Notes under the pieces: generated by a model
The model's input: only the letters and a program-made list of their open reading frames with translations
What the model was told of the DNA's origin: nothing
Database searches by the model: none
In this document: positions 36,155-43,783 of the stretch, in pieces
Layout: each line of letters starts with the position of its first letter
Position numbering within the stretch: position 1 is the first letter of the stretch
Assembly (NCBI GenBank): GCA_963775295.1
Contig: CAVZIK010000006.1
Location: forward strand, 868,001 to 932,000
Origin: JAMDEO01 sp963775295
Lineage (GTDB): Bacteria; Actinomycetota; Thermoleophilia; RBG-16-64-13
Length of the DNA stretch: 64,000 bases
Direction: 5' to 3'
Translations under genes and position numbers: made by a program

Positions 36155-36176
36155 ATTCGCGGGGGTCGTCGCTGTT

Positions 36177-37508
36177 CTAGGGACACCGAATCAACCCATG
36201 GCTCCATAGGCAGGCTCCGCACCGCGGGAAGGTGCTGTCTTCGCAATCCTCTTGGTTGCCCTCAGACATGCCGCAGCCTCCGCAGGCCAAGCAGGGGGCA
36301 AAGTCAAAACTCTGAACCCTTCGGCGGAAGGCCACATATTCGGGATCGAACCAGACGTCCTCCAGCCCGCGCGCGTTCACGTTGCCGACCGCATGGCGAT
36401 CGATGGTGCGCCTTTGATGGAACAGGAACTCATCGTGGCTATGCATCAGCGGCAGACACGGACTGATGCCGCCGTCCCAGGTAATCGAAAGGCTCCCAGC
36501 CTCCACAAACGGACAGCGCCTCGTGATTCCACTCGCGTCCGCTCCGACCAGAGTAGCTTGGTGGCGGCCGCCGATCACCGATCGGAGAGGTGCCCGCGTG
36601 GTGTTGTTGACATCCATTGGAGGCAATCTCAGCGCGTCATTCCAGAGAGTGGGCAGCGGAGCTATCCCAAGAGAGTCGTCGTACAGGATCTCCGACGTCA
36701 GGTCCTCGGTATAGGGGACGACATTGCTGACCACGAACTGTCGCGCCCCCAGTTTGTAAGTCTCCGCGATGAGCTCCGAAAGGTCCCCGATATTACTCTT
36801 CATTGCGACGAATACCACGCCAAGCTCGGGAGTGGGCTCCGGCAGGCGCCAGGAGTCGTGCACTCCCCGAATGCCCGTTTCGAACCGCTCACGCTCGAGG
36901 GGCGAGAGTTCTGCCAGTTGCAGATCTCGTCGCGTCTCCTTGAATATCCGCAGGTTCCCGAGCACCTCCGGCAACAACGCGCCCAGGCGCACGTCGCTAT
37001 AGCTATCCGGCCGGATGCCGTCCAGCGATACCCACAGAGTATCCAGACCGGCCTCGATCAAGCCGCGAGATACCTCGGGCGTCAGTAGGCAGCCGTTGGT
37101 GATGATCTCGACCTTGGGCACACCGAGAGCCTTCACCCGTTTCACCATCGCCAGGATGTGCGGATGAGCCAGAGGCTCGCCGAATCCGCCGAAGAAGACT
37201 CCGGGCGTCGGCTCGACTGCTTCAATGCCCCGGAGCACGCGGCTGAAAGTCTCCTCGCTCATGTCCCCCAGGGGTTCTTCCCATGCATTGCGGATACAGG
37301 TACGACAAGCAAGGTTGCAGCGGCTGGTAGGCTCCACATAGACTTTGGCCAACTGCTCCACCGGACGACGCAAGCGGACGCTGTCGGGCTCTTGATCGAG
37401 AGTCACCGACATTCCAGGACGAAGCCCCAACCGGCTCGTCACTTCAGCGGGTAGCACCAGCCGACCGTCGGAGTCGACGCGGGCCGTGAGTGGGTCGAAC
37501 AAATTCAT
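36177..37508 (-). CDS. Radical SAM/SPASM protein with N-terminal SpoVT/AbrB-type domain
   Basis: A 443-aa fusion. Residues 1-47 resemble a swapped-hairpin AbrB domain (TARVDSDGRLVLPAEVTSRLG). Residues 55-270 are a radical SAM core with SRCNLACRTCIRNAWEE (cluster CxxxCxxC) and FFGGFGEPLAHP. The C-terminus is a Cys-rich SPASM-like region (CLACGGCGMSEGNQEDC, then CGACLWSHG) for auxiliary clusters. The CIRNxW pattern reminds one of the putative maturases of tungsten-cofactor oxidoreductases; that is a family guess. No oxidoreductase partner is nearby. ATG at 37508 chosen over a TTG at 37526. It diverges from ACR3 across a shared operator region. Confidence 0.82.
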   Translation of the reverse strand: MNLFDPLTARVDSDGRLVLPAEVTSRLGLRPGMSVTLDQEPDSVRLRRPVEQLAKVYVEPTSRCNLACRTCIRNAWEEPLGDMSEETFSRVLRGIEAVEPTPGVFFGGFGEPLAHPHILAMVKRVKALGVPKVEIITNGCLLTPEVSRGLIEAGLDTLWVSLDGIRPDSYSDVRLGALLPEVLGNLRIFKETRRDLQLAELSPLERERFETGIRGVHDSWRLPEPTPELGVVFVAMKSNIGDLSELIAETYKLGARQFVVSNVVPYTEDLTSEILYDDSLGIAPLPTLWNDALRLPPMDVNNTTRAPLRSVIGGRHQATLVGADASGITRRCPFVEAGSLSITWDGGISPCLPLMHSHDEFLFHQRRTIDRHAVGNVNARGLEDVWFDPEYVAFRRRVQSFDFAPCLACGGCGMSEGNQEDCEDSTFPRCGACLWSHGLIRCP

Positions 37509-37517
37509 TTGTACATT

Positions 37518-37566
37518 TTGCCTCAAAGTGCGCTACGATTACAATCGTACAAGCGGTTATACGCGA
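37518..37566. promoter_or_regulatory. Divergent promoters and operator between radical SAM gene and ACR3
   Basis: Rightward: TTGCCT (37518-37523), 16 bases, TACAAT (37540-37545), reading into ACR3. Leftward: TCGCGT (37566-37561), 17 bases, TGTAAT (37543-37538), reading into the radical SAM gene. The element GCGTATAACCGC (minus strand, 37564-37553) starts inside the leftward -35 and lies at the rightward start site. A second palindrome, ACGATT/AATCGT (37535-37548), covers both -10 boxes. The layout fits repression of both directions. Confidence 0.6.
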
Positions 37567-37569
37567 GTG

Positions 37570-38722
37570 ATGGCAAAGGGCATGAAGCGTCTTTCATTTC
37601 TCGACAGGTTCCTAACTCTCTGGATCTTCCTTGCAATGGCCGTGGGCGTCGGCGCCGGTTACGTTTGGCCCCAGATAGGCAAAGCTATCCAGAGTGCCTC
37701 CATCGGGACTACGTCAATCCCTATCGCCGTCGGTCTAATAGCCATGATGTATCCGCCCTTCGCCAAGGTTCGCTACGAGGAATTGGGCGACGTGTTCCGC
37801 AACTGGCGGGTGTTGGGACTCTCTCTCGTGCAGAACTGGATCGTGGGTCCCATCCTGATGTTCTTTCTCGCGATCCTCCTGCTCTTCGACAAGCCCGCTC
37901 TCATGCAGGGCGTGATCATGATTGGACTTGCTCGCTGCATCGCCATGGTCATCGTCTGGAACGAACTGGCGAAAGGTGACAGTGAGTACGCTGCCGGGCT
38001 GGTGGCGTTCAACTCGGTGTTCCAAGTGCTGTTCTACTCCGTCTATGCCTACGTCTTCATCACCGTGCTTCCCCGCGCGTTCGGGCTGCAGGGGGTGGCG
38101 GTCGACGTCAGTATCGGCCAGATAGCAAGGAGCGTGGGCATCTATTTAGGCATCCCCTTTGTGGCCGGAATAGCGACGCGGGCGGTGATGCTCCGTTTCG
38201 TGAGCAAAGAGTGGTACCACCGCGAGTTCGTGCCGCGCATCAGCCCCATCACTCTGATCGCGCTGCTGTTCACCATCTTGGTCATGTTCTCCCTCAAGGG
38301 CCAGATCATCATTCACCTGCCGCTGGATGTTCTCCGAGTAGCTATTCCGCTACTGATCTACTTCGTGATCATGTTCTTCGTGAGCTTCTATATGGGCAAA
38401 CGGGTGGGCGCCGACTATCGCAAGAGCACTACCCTGGCTTTCACGGCGGCTTCGAACAACTTCGAGCTTGCTATAGCGGTGGCGGTGGCGGTGTTTGGAC
38501 TTAGCTCCGCGCAGGCCTTTGCCGCCGTCATCGGACCCTTGGTGGAGGTGCCCGTCATGATCGGCCTTGTCCATGTGGCCTTCTTCTTCCAACGACGTTA
38601 CTGGCCGCCCCGGGAAGAAGACTTAGCCCCTACGGTGGGAGGTCCGGGCTCGTTGGATCTCGGTTGCCCAACCGTGATCGGTAACTCAATCAAGACGAAA
38701 ACGTCGACGGGAGATGGAGACA

Positions 38723-38733
<11 letters not shown>
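37570..38733 (+). CDS. acr3: Arsenite efflux permease ACR3
   Basis: A 387-aa membrane protein with ten predicted helices that exports As(III) using the proton gradient. Seen: GLARCIAMVIVWNELAKGDSEYAAGLVAFNS, containing the essential cysteine of helix 4, and TAASNNFELAIAVAVAVFG, a family block. The ATG at 37570 directly follows the operator, with no good ribosome site, so it may be read from a very short leader. A polar 30-residue tail ending in NVC is extra. Overlaps arsM by 11 bases. Confidence 0.93.
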
Positions 38734-39520
<787 letters not shown>

Positions 39521-39588
39521 GATGTAAGCGGCGGAATCATTCGACCGGGACAACACACACGCCGTCCCCCCGTTGTTGGTTGCTTTGT

Positions 39589-39617
39589 TTGCGTAAAACC
39601 GTTTATACGGTTATAAT
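39589..39617 (+). promoter_or_regulatory. Promoter with overlapping palindromic operator of the DGC/lipoyl operon
   Basis: -35 TTGCGT (39589-39594), 17-base spacer, -10 TATAAT (39612-39617). The spacer contains a perfect inverted repeat AACCGT-TTAT-ACGGTT (39597-39612), and GCGTAAAACCG (39591-39601) starts inside the -35. The same element starts within the -35 boxes of the radical SAM gene and the MFS gene at 52 kb. A repressor bound here would block polymerase. ArsR, last gene of this operon, is the natural candidate. Confidence 0.72.
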
Positions 39618-39679
39618 GGAGATGCATGAGACTGCGGACCTCGGTTCGATGCCGGGCGAGTCCAAGGCTATGGAGGTAG

Positions 39680-40072
39680 ATGATGACTGAGCCGCGACCA
39701 GGCTTAATAATGTGCGTGTGCACCGGAAAGTGTCCCGGGTTCGAAAAGATGGATATCTGGGATTTCATCAACCGGGCGCGGATTGAGTTGCCGGTTGAGT
39801 TTGGAGTGATCCATCCACAGCTGTGCGAGGAAGACGGAGACCGGTTCTTGGCCGATTTCCTCCAGGCCAAGCGGCCGTTGGTAATAGCCGCCTGCGCGCC
39901 CAACATGCAGAACAAGATGTTTCGGGACGCCTTCGCCGCAGAGGGCATGGACGTGAAGAAGGACATGGTGCCCCTGGACATCCGGGACATGACCACCGAT
40001 GAGGCGGTCGAAAAGGTGGCGGCAGCGCTGCGCGAGTTGGACACGGCCAACGGAGATGACGAGGATGTCTGA
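39680..40072 (+). CDS. HdrA-N-like Cys protein
   Basis: A 130-aa protein resembling the N-terminal domain of heterodisulfide reductase subunit A, without the flavin part. Seen: IMCVCTGKCPGF (Cys12, Cys14, Cys18) in place of the HdrA C-x-C-G start, HPQLCEEDG (Cys49), and LVIAACAPNMQNKMFRDAF, matching HdrA's VVASCSPRxHExxFR block (Cys72). It may hold a cluster or act as a thiol relay. First gene of the DGC/lipoyl operon; GGAGG just before ATGATG. Confidence 0.75.
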   Translation: MMTEPRPGLIMCVCTGKCPGFEKMDIWDFINRARIELPVEFGVIHPQLCEEDGDRFLADFLQAKRPLVIAACAPNMQNKMFRDAFAAEGMDVKKDMVPLDIRDMTTDEAVEKVAAALRELDTANGDDEDV

Positions 40073-40352
40073 GAACACTTTCATGGGAGTTGCGCGGGAG
40101 AAGATTCCGTGGGCTCCTACGATCGACTACGACAAGTGCGACTTCTGCATGGAGTGCGATGAATTCTGTCCGCACCGGGTCTTCGAGCGGCGCGAAGGCG
40201 ACGTGAGGCTGGTTGTCGCCAATCCCGACAACTGCGTCGTGTTTTGCCGGGCCTGCTCCAAGACCTGCGGTCCTGACGCTCTCTCTTTCCCGGATAAACC
40301 CGAGACCGTGGCTCTCATCAAGAGGCTGCATTCTGAGGAGGGCGGTGGATGA
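40065..40352 (+). CDS. 2[4Fe-4S] ferredoxin
   Basis: A 95-aa ferredoxin-like protein with CDFCMECDEFCPHRVF as first cluster motif and CVVFCRACSKTCGPDAL as second (first spacing three residues, not two). It overlaps the preceding gene by eight bases and the following one by four, so it is part of a tightly coupled operon. It should supply electrons to a redox step carried out by the HdrA-N-like and lipoyl/DGC proteins. Confidence 0.88.
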   Translation: MSENTFMGVAREKIPWAPTIDYDKCDFCMECDEFCPHRVFERREGDVRLVVANPDNCVVFCRACSKTCGPDALSFPDKPETVALIKRLHSEEGGG

Positions 40353-41209
40353 GCTACCTGGTCCTTGGCTGCACGGGTCTTGACAAGGCCGAAGGTTCGG
40401 TGGCCCGTGAAGTGGCTATTCGTTTGGCCGAGGAGACGGGCGCAGAAATCGTCTGCCCAGTGGTTCTCAACCGCACGCCGGCCCGTTATAAGAAAGAACT
40501 CGCGGAGAACCGGCTGGTTGTGGTGGACGGTTGCGCCACCCAGTGCGCCAGTAAGTTGGCCGGGAATCTGGGAGTGAAGCCGGCACAGAAGGTGCTGGTC
40601 TCCGAGGCCGTCAAGAGATCTGGTCGGCCGTTGGAAGCGGGGCTTCGTCTTGGTCTCGACGGCATCGAACTCGCTCGAAAGATTGTGGACGACATCAAGG
40701 CCGCCGAAGCCGCTGCGTCAGGAGAAGCTCGGGCGACGGAGGAGCCGGCAGCGGAGGTAGAGTTCACAAGCGCCTCGGACTTCGTCGTCGTTGTCCACGA
40801 CAAGTACGAGTTCCGCATACCCTTGAACGGTTACTTCTTCAACGCCAACGACGTGTGGGCCCAGGTTTCGGGTGACAGGGCGCGGGTCGGCATCTCCGAC
40901 TACATGCAGCAACGCCTGACCGATATCACCTATATCGACCCTCCGGCTATCGGTTCCACCATCGATCAGTTCGACGAGGCGGGGACCGTCGAGTCGAGCA
41001 AGGCAACGTTTGAGATAGTCTCGCCGGTGAGTGGCAGGGTGGTGCGAGTCAACGAAAGCCTCGTGGACGCGCCCGAACTGCTGAACGAAGACCCATATGG
41101 GAGCTGGATCGTCGAGTTGGAATTGACTGCCTGGGAAGAGGACCGCGGGTTGCTCGTCGATGGGCCGGACTATGCCGCCGACGTGCAACGCAAAGCTGCC
41201 GAGGACTGA
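40349..41209 (+). CDS. DGC-domain / glycine-cleavage-H-like lipoyl carrier fusion protein
   Basis: A 286-aa fusion. Residues 1-115 are a DGC putative zinc-binding domain: LGCTGLD (Cys8), IVCPVVLN (Cys36) and VVVDGCATQCASK (Asp60-Gly61-Cys62, Cys66). Residues 116-140 form an Ala/Glu linker. Residues 141-280 are a complete GcvH fold: YEFRIPLNGYFFNANDVW, VGISDYMQQRLTDITYIDPP, VESSKATFEIVSPVSGRV with Lys218 at the lipoylation position, and NEDPYGSWIVELEL. No glycine-cleavage genes are present. The lipoyl arm probably works as a dithiol shuttle for the attached Cys domain and the neighbouring ferredoxin. I know of no described role for this pairing. Confidence 0.85.
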   Translation: MSYLVLGCTGLDKAEGSVAREVAIRLAEETGAEIVCPVVLNRTPARYKKELAENRLVVVDGCATQCASKLAGNLGVKPAQKVLVSEAVKRSGRPLEAGLRLGLDGIELARKIVDDIKAAEAAASGEARATEEPAAEVEFTSASDFVVVVHDKYEFRIPLNGYFFNANDVWAQVSGDRARVGISDYMQQRLTDITYIDPPAIGSTIDQFDEAGTVESSKATFEIVSPVSGRVVRVNESLVDAPELLNEDPYGSWIVELELTAWEEDRGLLVDGPDYAADVQRKAAED

Positions 41210-41224
41210 AGTACAAGAGGAGCG

Positions 41225-41647
41225 ATGAATAGAGACTACGACACCGTGCTCGTGTTCCCGTGTAGCGGCGTGGGAAAGGTCCAAGGGCTCATAAGCCGGG
41301 AGTCAGCTTATCTGGCCGTCGACGAGCTTGCGCCGGTTGGCACCGACATCGTTTGCTTGGCGCTGCTGGTGAGAGAAGACCAAGGGACCCTTAACAAGGT
41401 GCGGACGCACCCTTGCATCACAATCGATGGCTGTGCGAAGGCGTGTGCGCAGAAGAACGTGGAGATAGCCGGTGGGACGGTGGCCAAGGCGTTTCAAGTC
41501 ACCACAACTCTTCGCGACCACAGGGGAAAGCAGCCTGGCACCGGATCCGAGCTGACGGACGATGGCTGGGTAGTCTGTCAGGAGATCGCCGAAGCTGTAG
41601 CCGATACCGCGGCCCAAATCCGCGCGGGCGAAGAGGGGACTTTGTGA
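41225..41647 (+). CDS. DGC-domain putative zinc-binding protein
   Basis: A 140-aa single-domain DGC protein. Seen: VFPCSGVGKVQGLISRESAY (Cys13), DIVCLALLV (Cys44), THPCITIDGCAKACAQKN (Cys64, Asp68-Gly69-Cys70, Cys74). The set of five cysteines suits binding of a thiophilic metal or metalloid or formation of a redox disulfide. AGAGGAG (41216-41222) lies just before the ATG. It is a paralogue of the N-domain of the preceding fusion and of the next gene. Confidence 0.85.
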   Translation: MNRDYDTVLVFPCSGVGKVQGLISRESAYLAVDELAPVGTDIVCLALLVREDQGTLNKVRTHPCITIDGCAKACAQKNVEIAGGTVAKAFQVTTTLRDHRGKQPGTGSELTDDGWVVCQEIAEAVADTAAQIRAGEEGTL

Positions 41648-42081
41648 CGCCGGAGATGAACAAGACTACGAAGGTGGGAATCATATCCTGCAGCGGCGAG
41701 GAGATGGTCGAGGGGACTATCTCTCGCAGCGCCGTCCGTCAGGTACTGGAATCGCTACGTCCTCACGAAACAGTGACACTTTGCCTGCCGTTGTTTCTCG
41801 CCGGCAATGAGGGTGAGAGGAACTTTGCCCGGACGCATCCGGTGATCACGGTCGATGGGTGCGACAAACAGTGCGCGAAATGGGGCACGGAGAAGCACGG
41901 CGGGCAGTCGGTGCGACGAGCGTTGGTCGTATCTGAGATCCTGGGTGCGAAAGTCGCTGGTTGTCCACGCTCTTCTCGACATCAGGATGACGCCCGCGCC
42001 GAGTCGGTGCGGATAGTGGCAGAGAAGATAGCCGATGAGGTGGACGCTGTGATGGCAGAATCCGCTGGCGATGGTCCCTAA
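41644..42081 (+). CDS. DGC-domain putative zinc-binding protein, second copy
   Basis: A 145-aa DGC protein: IISCSGEEMVEGTISRSAV (Cys16), VTLCLPLFLAGNEGERNFARTHP (Cys47) and VDGCDKQCAKWGTEKHGG (Asp71-Gly72-Cys73, Cys77). GTG at 41644 overlaps the previous stop (GTGA) and has GAGGGG five bases upstream; the ATG at 41656 is too close to any ribosome site. It differs from the upstream copy in the region after the DGC motif, suggesting specialisation. Confidence 0.84.
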   Translation: MTPEMNKTTKVGIISCSGEEMVEGTISRSAVRQVLESLRPHETVTLCLPLFLAGNEGERNFARTHPVITVDGCDKQCAKWGTEKHGGQSVRRALVVSEILGAKVAGCPRSSRHQDDARAESVRIVAEKIADEVDAVMAESAGDGP

Positions 42082-42117
42082 GGTAGCTTCGAGACCCGGA
42101 GAGGCAGGTCGCCGGAA

Positions 42118-42489
42118 ATGAAGATTCTGGCCGATACGTTCAAGGCACTTTCGGATGAAACGCGGCTTCAGATCATGACGCTGCTTCTGCAGCATGAGGA
42201 GCTGTGCGTCTGCGACTTTGTGGGCGCACTCGGTCAGACACAGTCGAAGGTCTCGCGCCATCTCCGTTACCTCTATAACTGCGGTTTGGTGCAGGACAGG
42301 CGAGAGGGGCTTTGGATGCACTATCGCGTCTCGACCGATCTGAAGCCGGAGCAGGCCGTCATCCTGACGGCACTTTCCAGCGCGCTCGGTGAGGAGCGGA
42401 AGCGGGAGTTGGAGGAAGCGTACGAACGCTGGCTGGCGGGAAAGATGGCGGGCGTCGTCGAGGGGGAAGGCTCGGCGGCCTGTTGCTAG
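42118..42489 (+). CDS. arsR: ArsR-family metalloregulator
   Basis: A 123-aa winged-helix repressor. Seen: the sensor motif ELCVCDFVGAL with Cys30 and Cys32, matching the As(III)/Sb(III) site of classical ArsR (C-V-C-D-L), and the recognition helix TQSKVSRHLRYLYNCGLV. An extra Cys-Cys ends the protein. It lies 36 bases after the DGC gene and is probably part of the same operon, which would make it autoregulated through the operator at 39.6 kb. Confidence 0.93.
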   Translation: MKILADTFKALSDETRLQIMTLLLQHEELCVCDFVGALGQTQSKVSRHLRYLYNCGLVQDRREGLWMHYRVSTDLKPEQAVILTALSSALGEERKRELEEAYERWLAGKMAGVVEGEGSAACC

Positions 42490-42815
42490 GCGACGGGATC
42501 GGTCAGCCGTGCGGTGAGCGGATGGACGTCGAACACCGCAACGACTACGAGAAATGCCGTGGGGAACTGACGCCTTTCCTGGTGCGCGCGATCAGTGTGG
42601 GCGAGTAAGGTCGTCCAGCGGCGTTTTTCTCGCGGGCCTTCCAACTGCTCTCCGAAACCGATCTCGAGCCTCTTTCCCGGGACATCTATCCCATGGATCG
42701 GGCGGAAGAAGCATTCTACGCCCCTGCGACGCGACGCCACCCCTAAGTCATCATCAAGTGCAACGAGAACCGCGGTTCCCTAGATGCAATACGCACATAG
42801 ATAGTACAATCATCC
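42490..42815 (+). other. No intact gene; possible dehydrogenase remnant and promoter
   Basis: Short frames only. One (about 42613-42747) ends in LLSETDLEPLSRDIYPMDRAEEAF, which recalls the C-terminus of zinc-type medium-chain dehydrogenases, but nothing upstream supports it. At 42805-42810 TACAAT stands five bases before the next start codon, with no ribosome site between. Confidence 0.3.
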
Positions 42816-43313
42816 ATGGCATCACAGGAACCGACGAACGAGGCGAACATGGCGAGCGAGCATTTTGAGGAAGCGAAAGCACAGGCCCTGACACGGTATC
42901 TCGATCCCGGCCCCAGCCACTTGAACTGCGCCCAGACGGTGATGCGCTGCGGCCTCCTCGCCATGGATCAAGACCCCGAACTCACAGGCATCGGCGGCTA
43001 TCTTGGCGGAGGGGTGGTGAGAATGGGGCAGGTGTGCGGCGCCCTGTCCGGAGCCGCCGTGGCTCTTGGCCTCCGCGATCAGTTGGGTGTCGAGACGGGA
43101 TCCCATAGCGTCGAGACCTTCGACTGGCTTCAGGCGCTCACCCGTAAATTCGAAGCTGAATTCGGGGCCGTCACGTGCGGGGGCTTGCTCGGATGCGATA
43201 TCAGCACGGCGCAGGGATTCAGAGCGGCCAAGAAGAGTCAGGCCACAAAGCGTTGCCCGGAGTTTGTGAGTTGGACCTGCGATCAACTCGCCGAGATCCT
43301 CGATTCCGCCTAA
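42816..43313 (+). CDS. C-GCAxxG-C-C family protein
   Basis: A 165-aa protein of the family named for its conserved cysteines: LNCAQTV (Cys38), GQVCGALSGAAVALGL (Cys74), VTCGGLLGCD (Cys121, Cys127), Cys147 and Cys155. These proteins are often seen near redox or metal-related genes in anaerobes and are thought to be redox-active, but no biochemical role is established. It may be leaderless from 42816; an internal ATG at 42849 with GAGGCG upstream is the alternative. It follows the arsenic island and may belong to it. Confidence 0.85.
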   Translation: MASQEPTNEANMASEHFEEAKAQALTRYLDPGPSHLNCAQTVMRCGLLAMDQDPELTGIGGYLGGGVVRMGQVCGALSGAAVALGLRDQLGVETGSHSVETFDWLQALTRKFEAEFGAVTCGGLLGCDISTAQGFRAAKKSQATKRCPEFVSWTCDQLAEILDSA

Positions 43314-43783
43314 TATCCGGTCCCCAGAACGCGGCGAACTACCTTTCCCGGCAGGAGTCTGTCCGGGTAGAGACGCCGGACAGTCCGAGACATTCTTGAC
43401 TTTTATATCTACATATCATAGGGTGTTGGAGGCGTCATGTGGAATGGGATGGGTTTGAAGCTAAAGGTCAGAATCTTGGTCCAAAAACAGTCTGAGACTG
43501 TAAGGATACACATAGCACTGATCGCCTGATTGGAATTGCACCACCATTATTGTCCGCACCCGTCGGTACGGACAAGTGGTCGGCGAATGGCCGGCAGGTT
43601 CGTGCGGTCGCTCCCTTCCCTCGCCCAAACGCTTCGGCATGGTGTGAGTTCGATGATGTCGGGCCCATGCAAAGGATCGAAGATCGATGGAGGCTTATGG
43701 TTTGACGGCACTCGACGATTAGAGGTTGTTCGCTTGGTTTCTTCCACTTACAAGGGCTTCAATGAAAGATTTAGGGGGACTTT
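43314..43783 (+). promoter_or_regulatory. Promoter and long leader before the orphan binding-protein gene
   Basis: TTGACT (43396-43401), 17 bases, TAGGGT (43419-43424) is a good promoter. It is followed by GGAGG and a 30-aa frame (43437-43529, beginning MWNGMGLKLKV) that could be a leader peptide or a gene remnant. A hairpin (TGTCCG 43551-43556 with CGGACA 43569-43574) lies further down. The rest of the leader, up to 43783, shows nothing recognisable. Confidence 0.45.

Noticed and set aside
39680..41209. A complete heterodisulfide reductase or sHdr sulfur-oxidation system
   Set aside because: HdrB, HdrC and the HdrA flavin domain are absent; only an HdrA-N-like piece and a lipoyl carrier resemble those systems.
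40349..41209. Ordinary glycine-cleavage H protein
   Set aside because: The gene has an in-frame DGC domain and is not near gcvT, gcvP or lpd.
42486..42740. 84-codon minus-strand frame after arsR
   Set aside because: No ribosome site and overlaps the arsR stop; the opposite strand shows only a faint dehydrogenase-like remnant.
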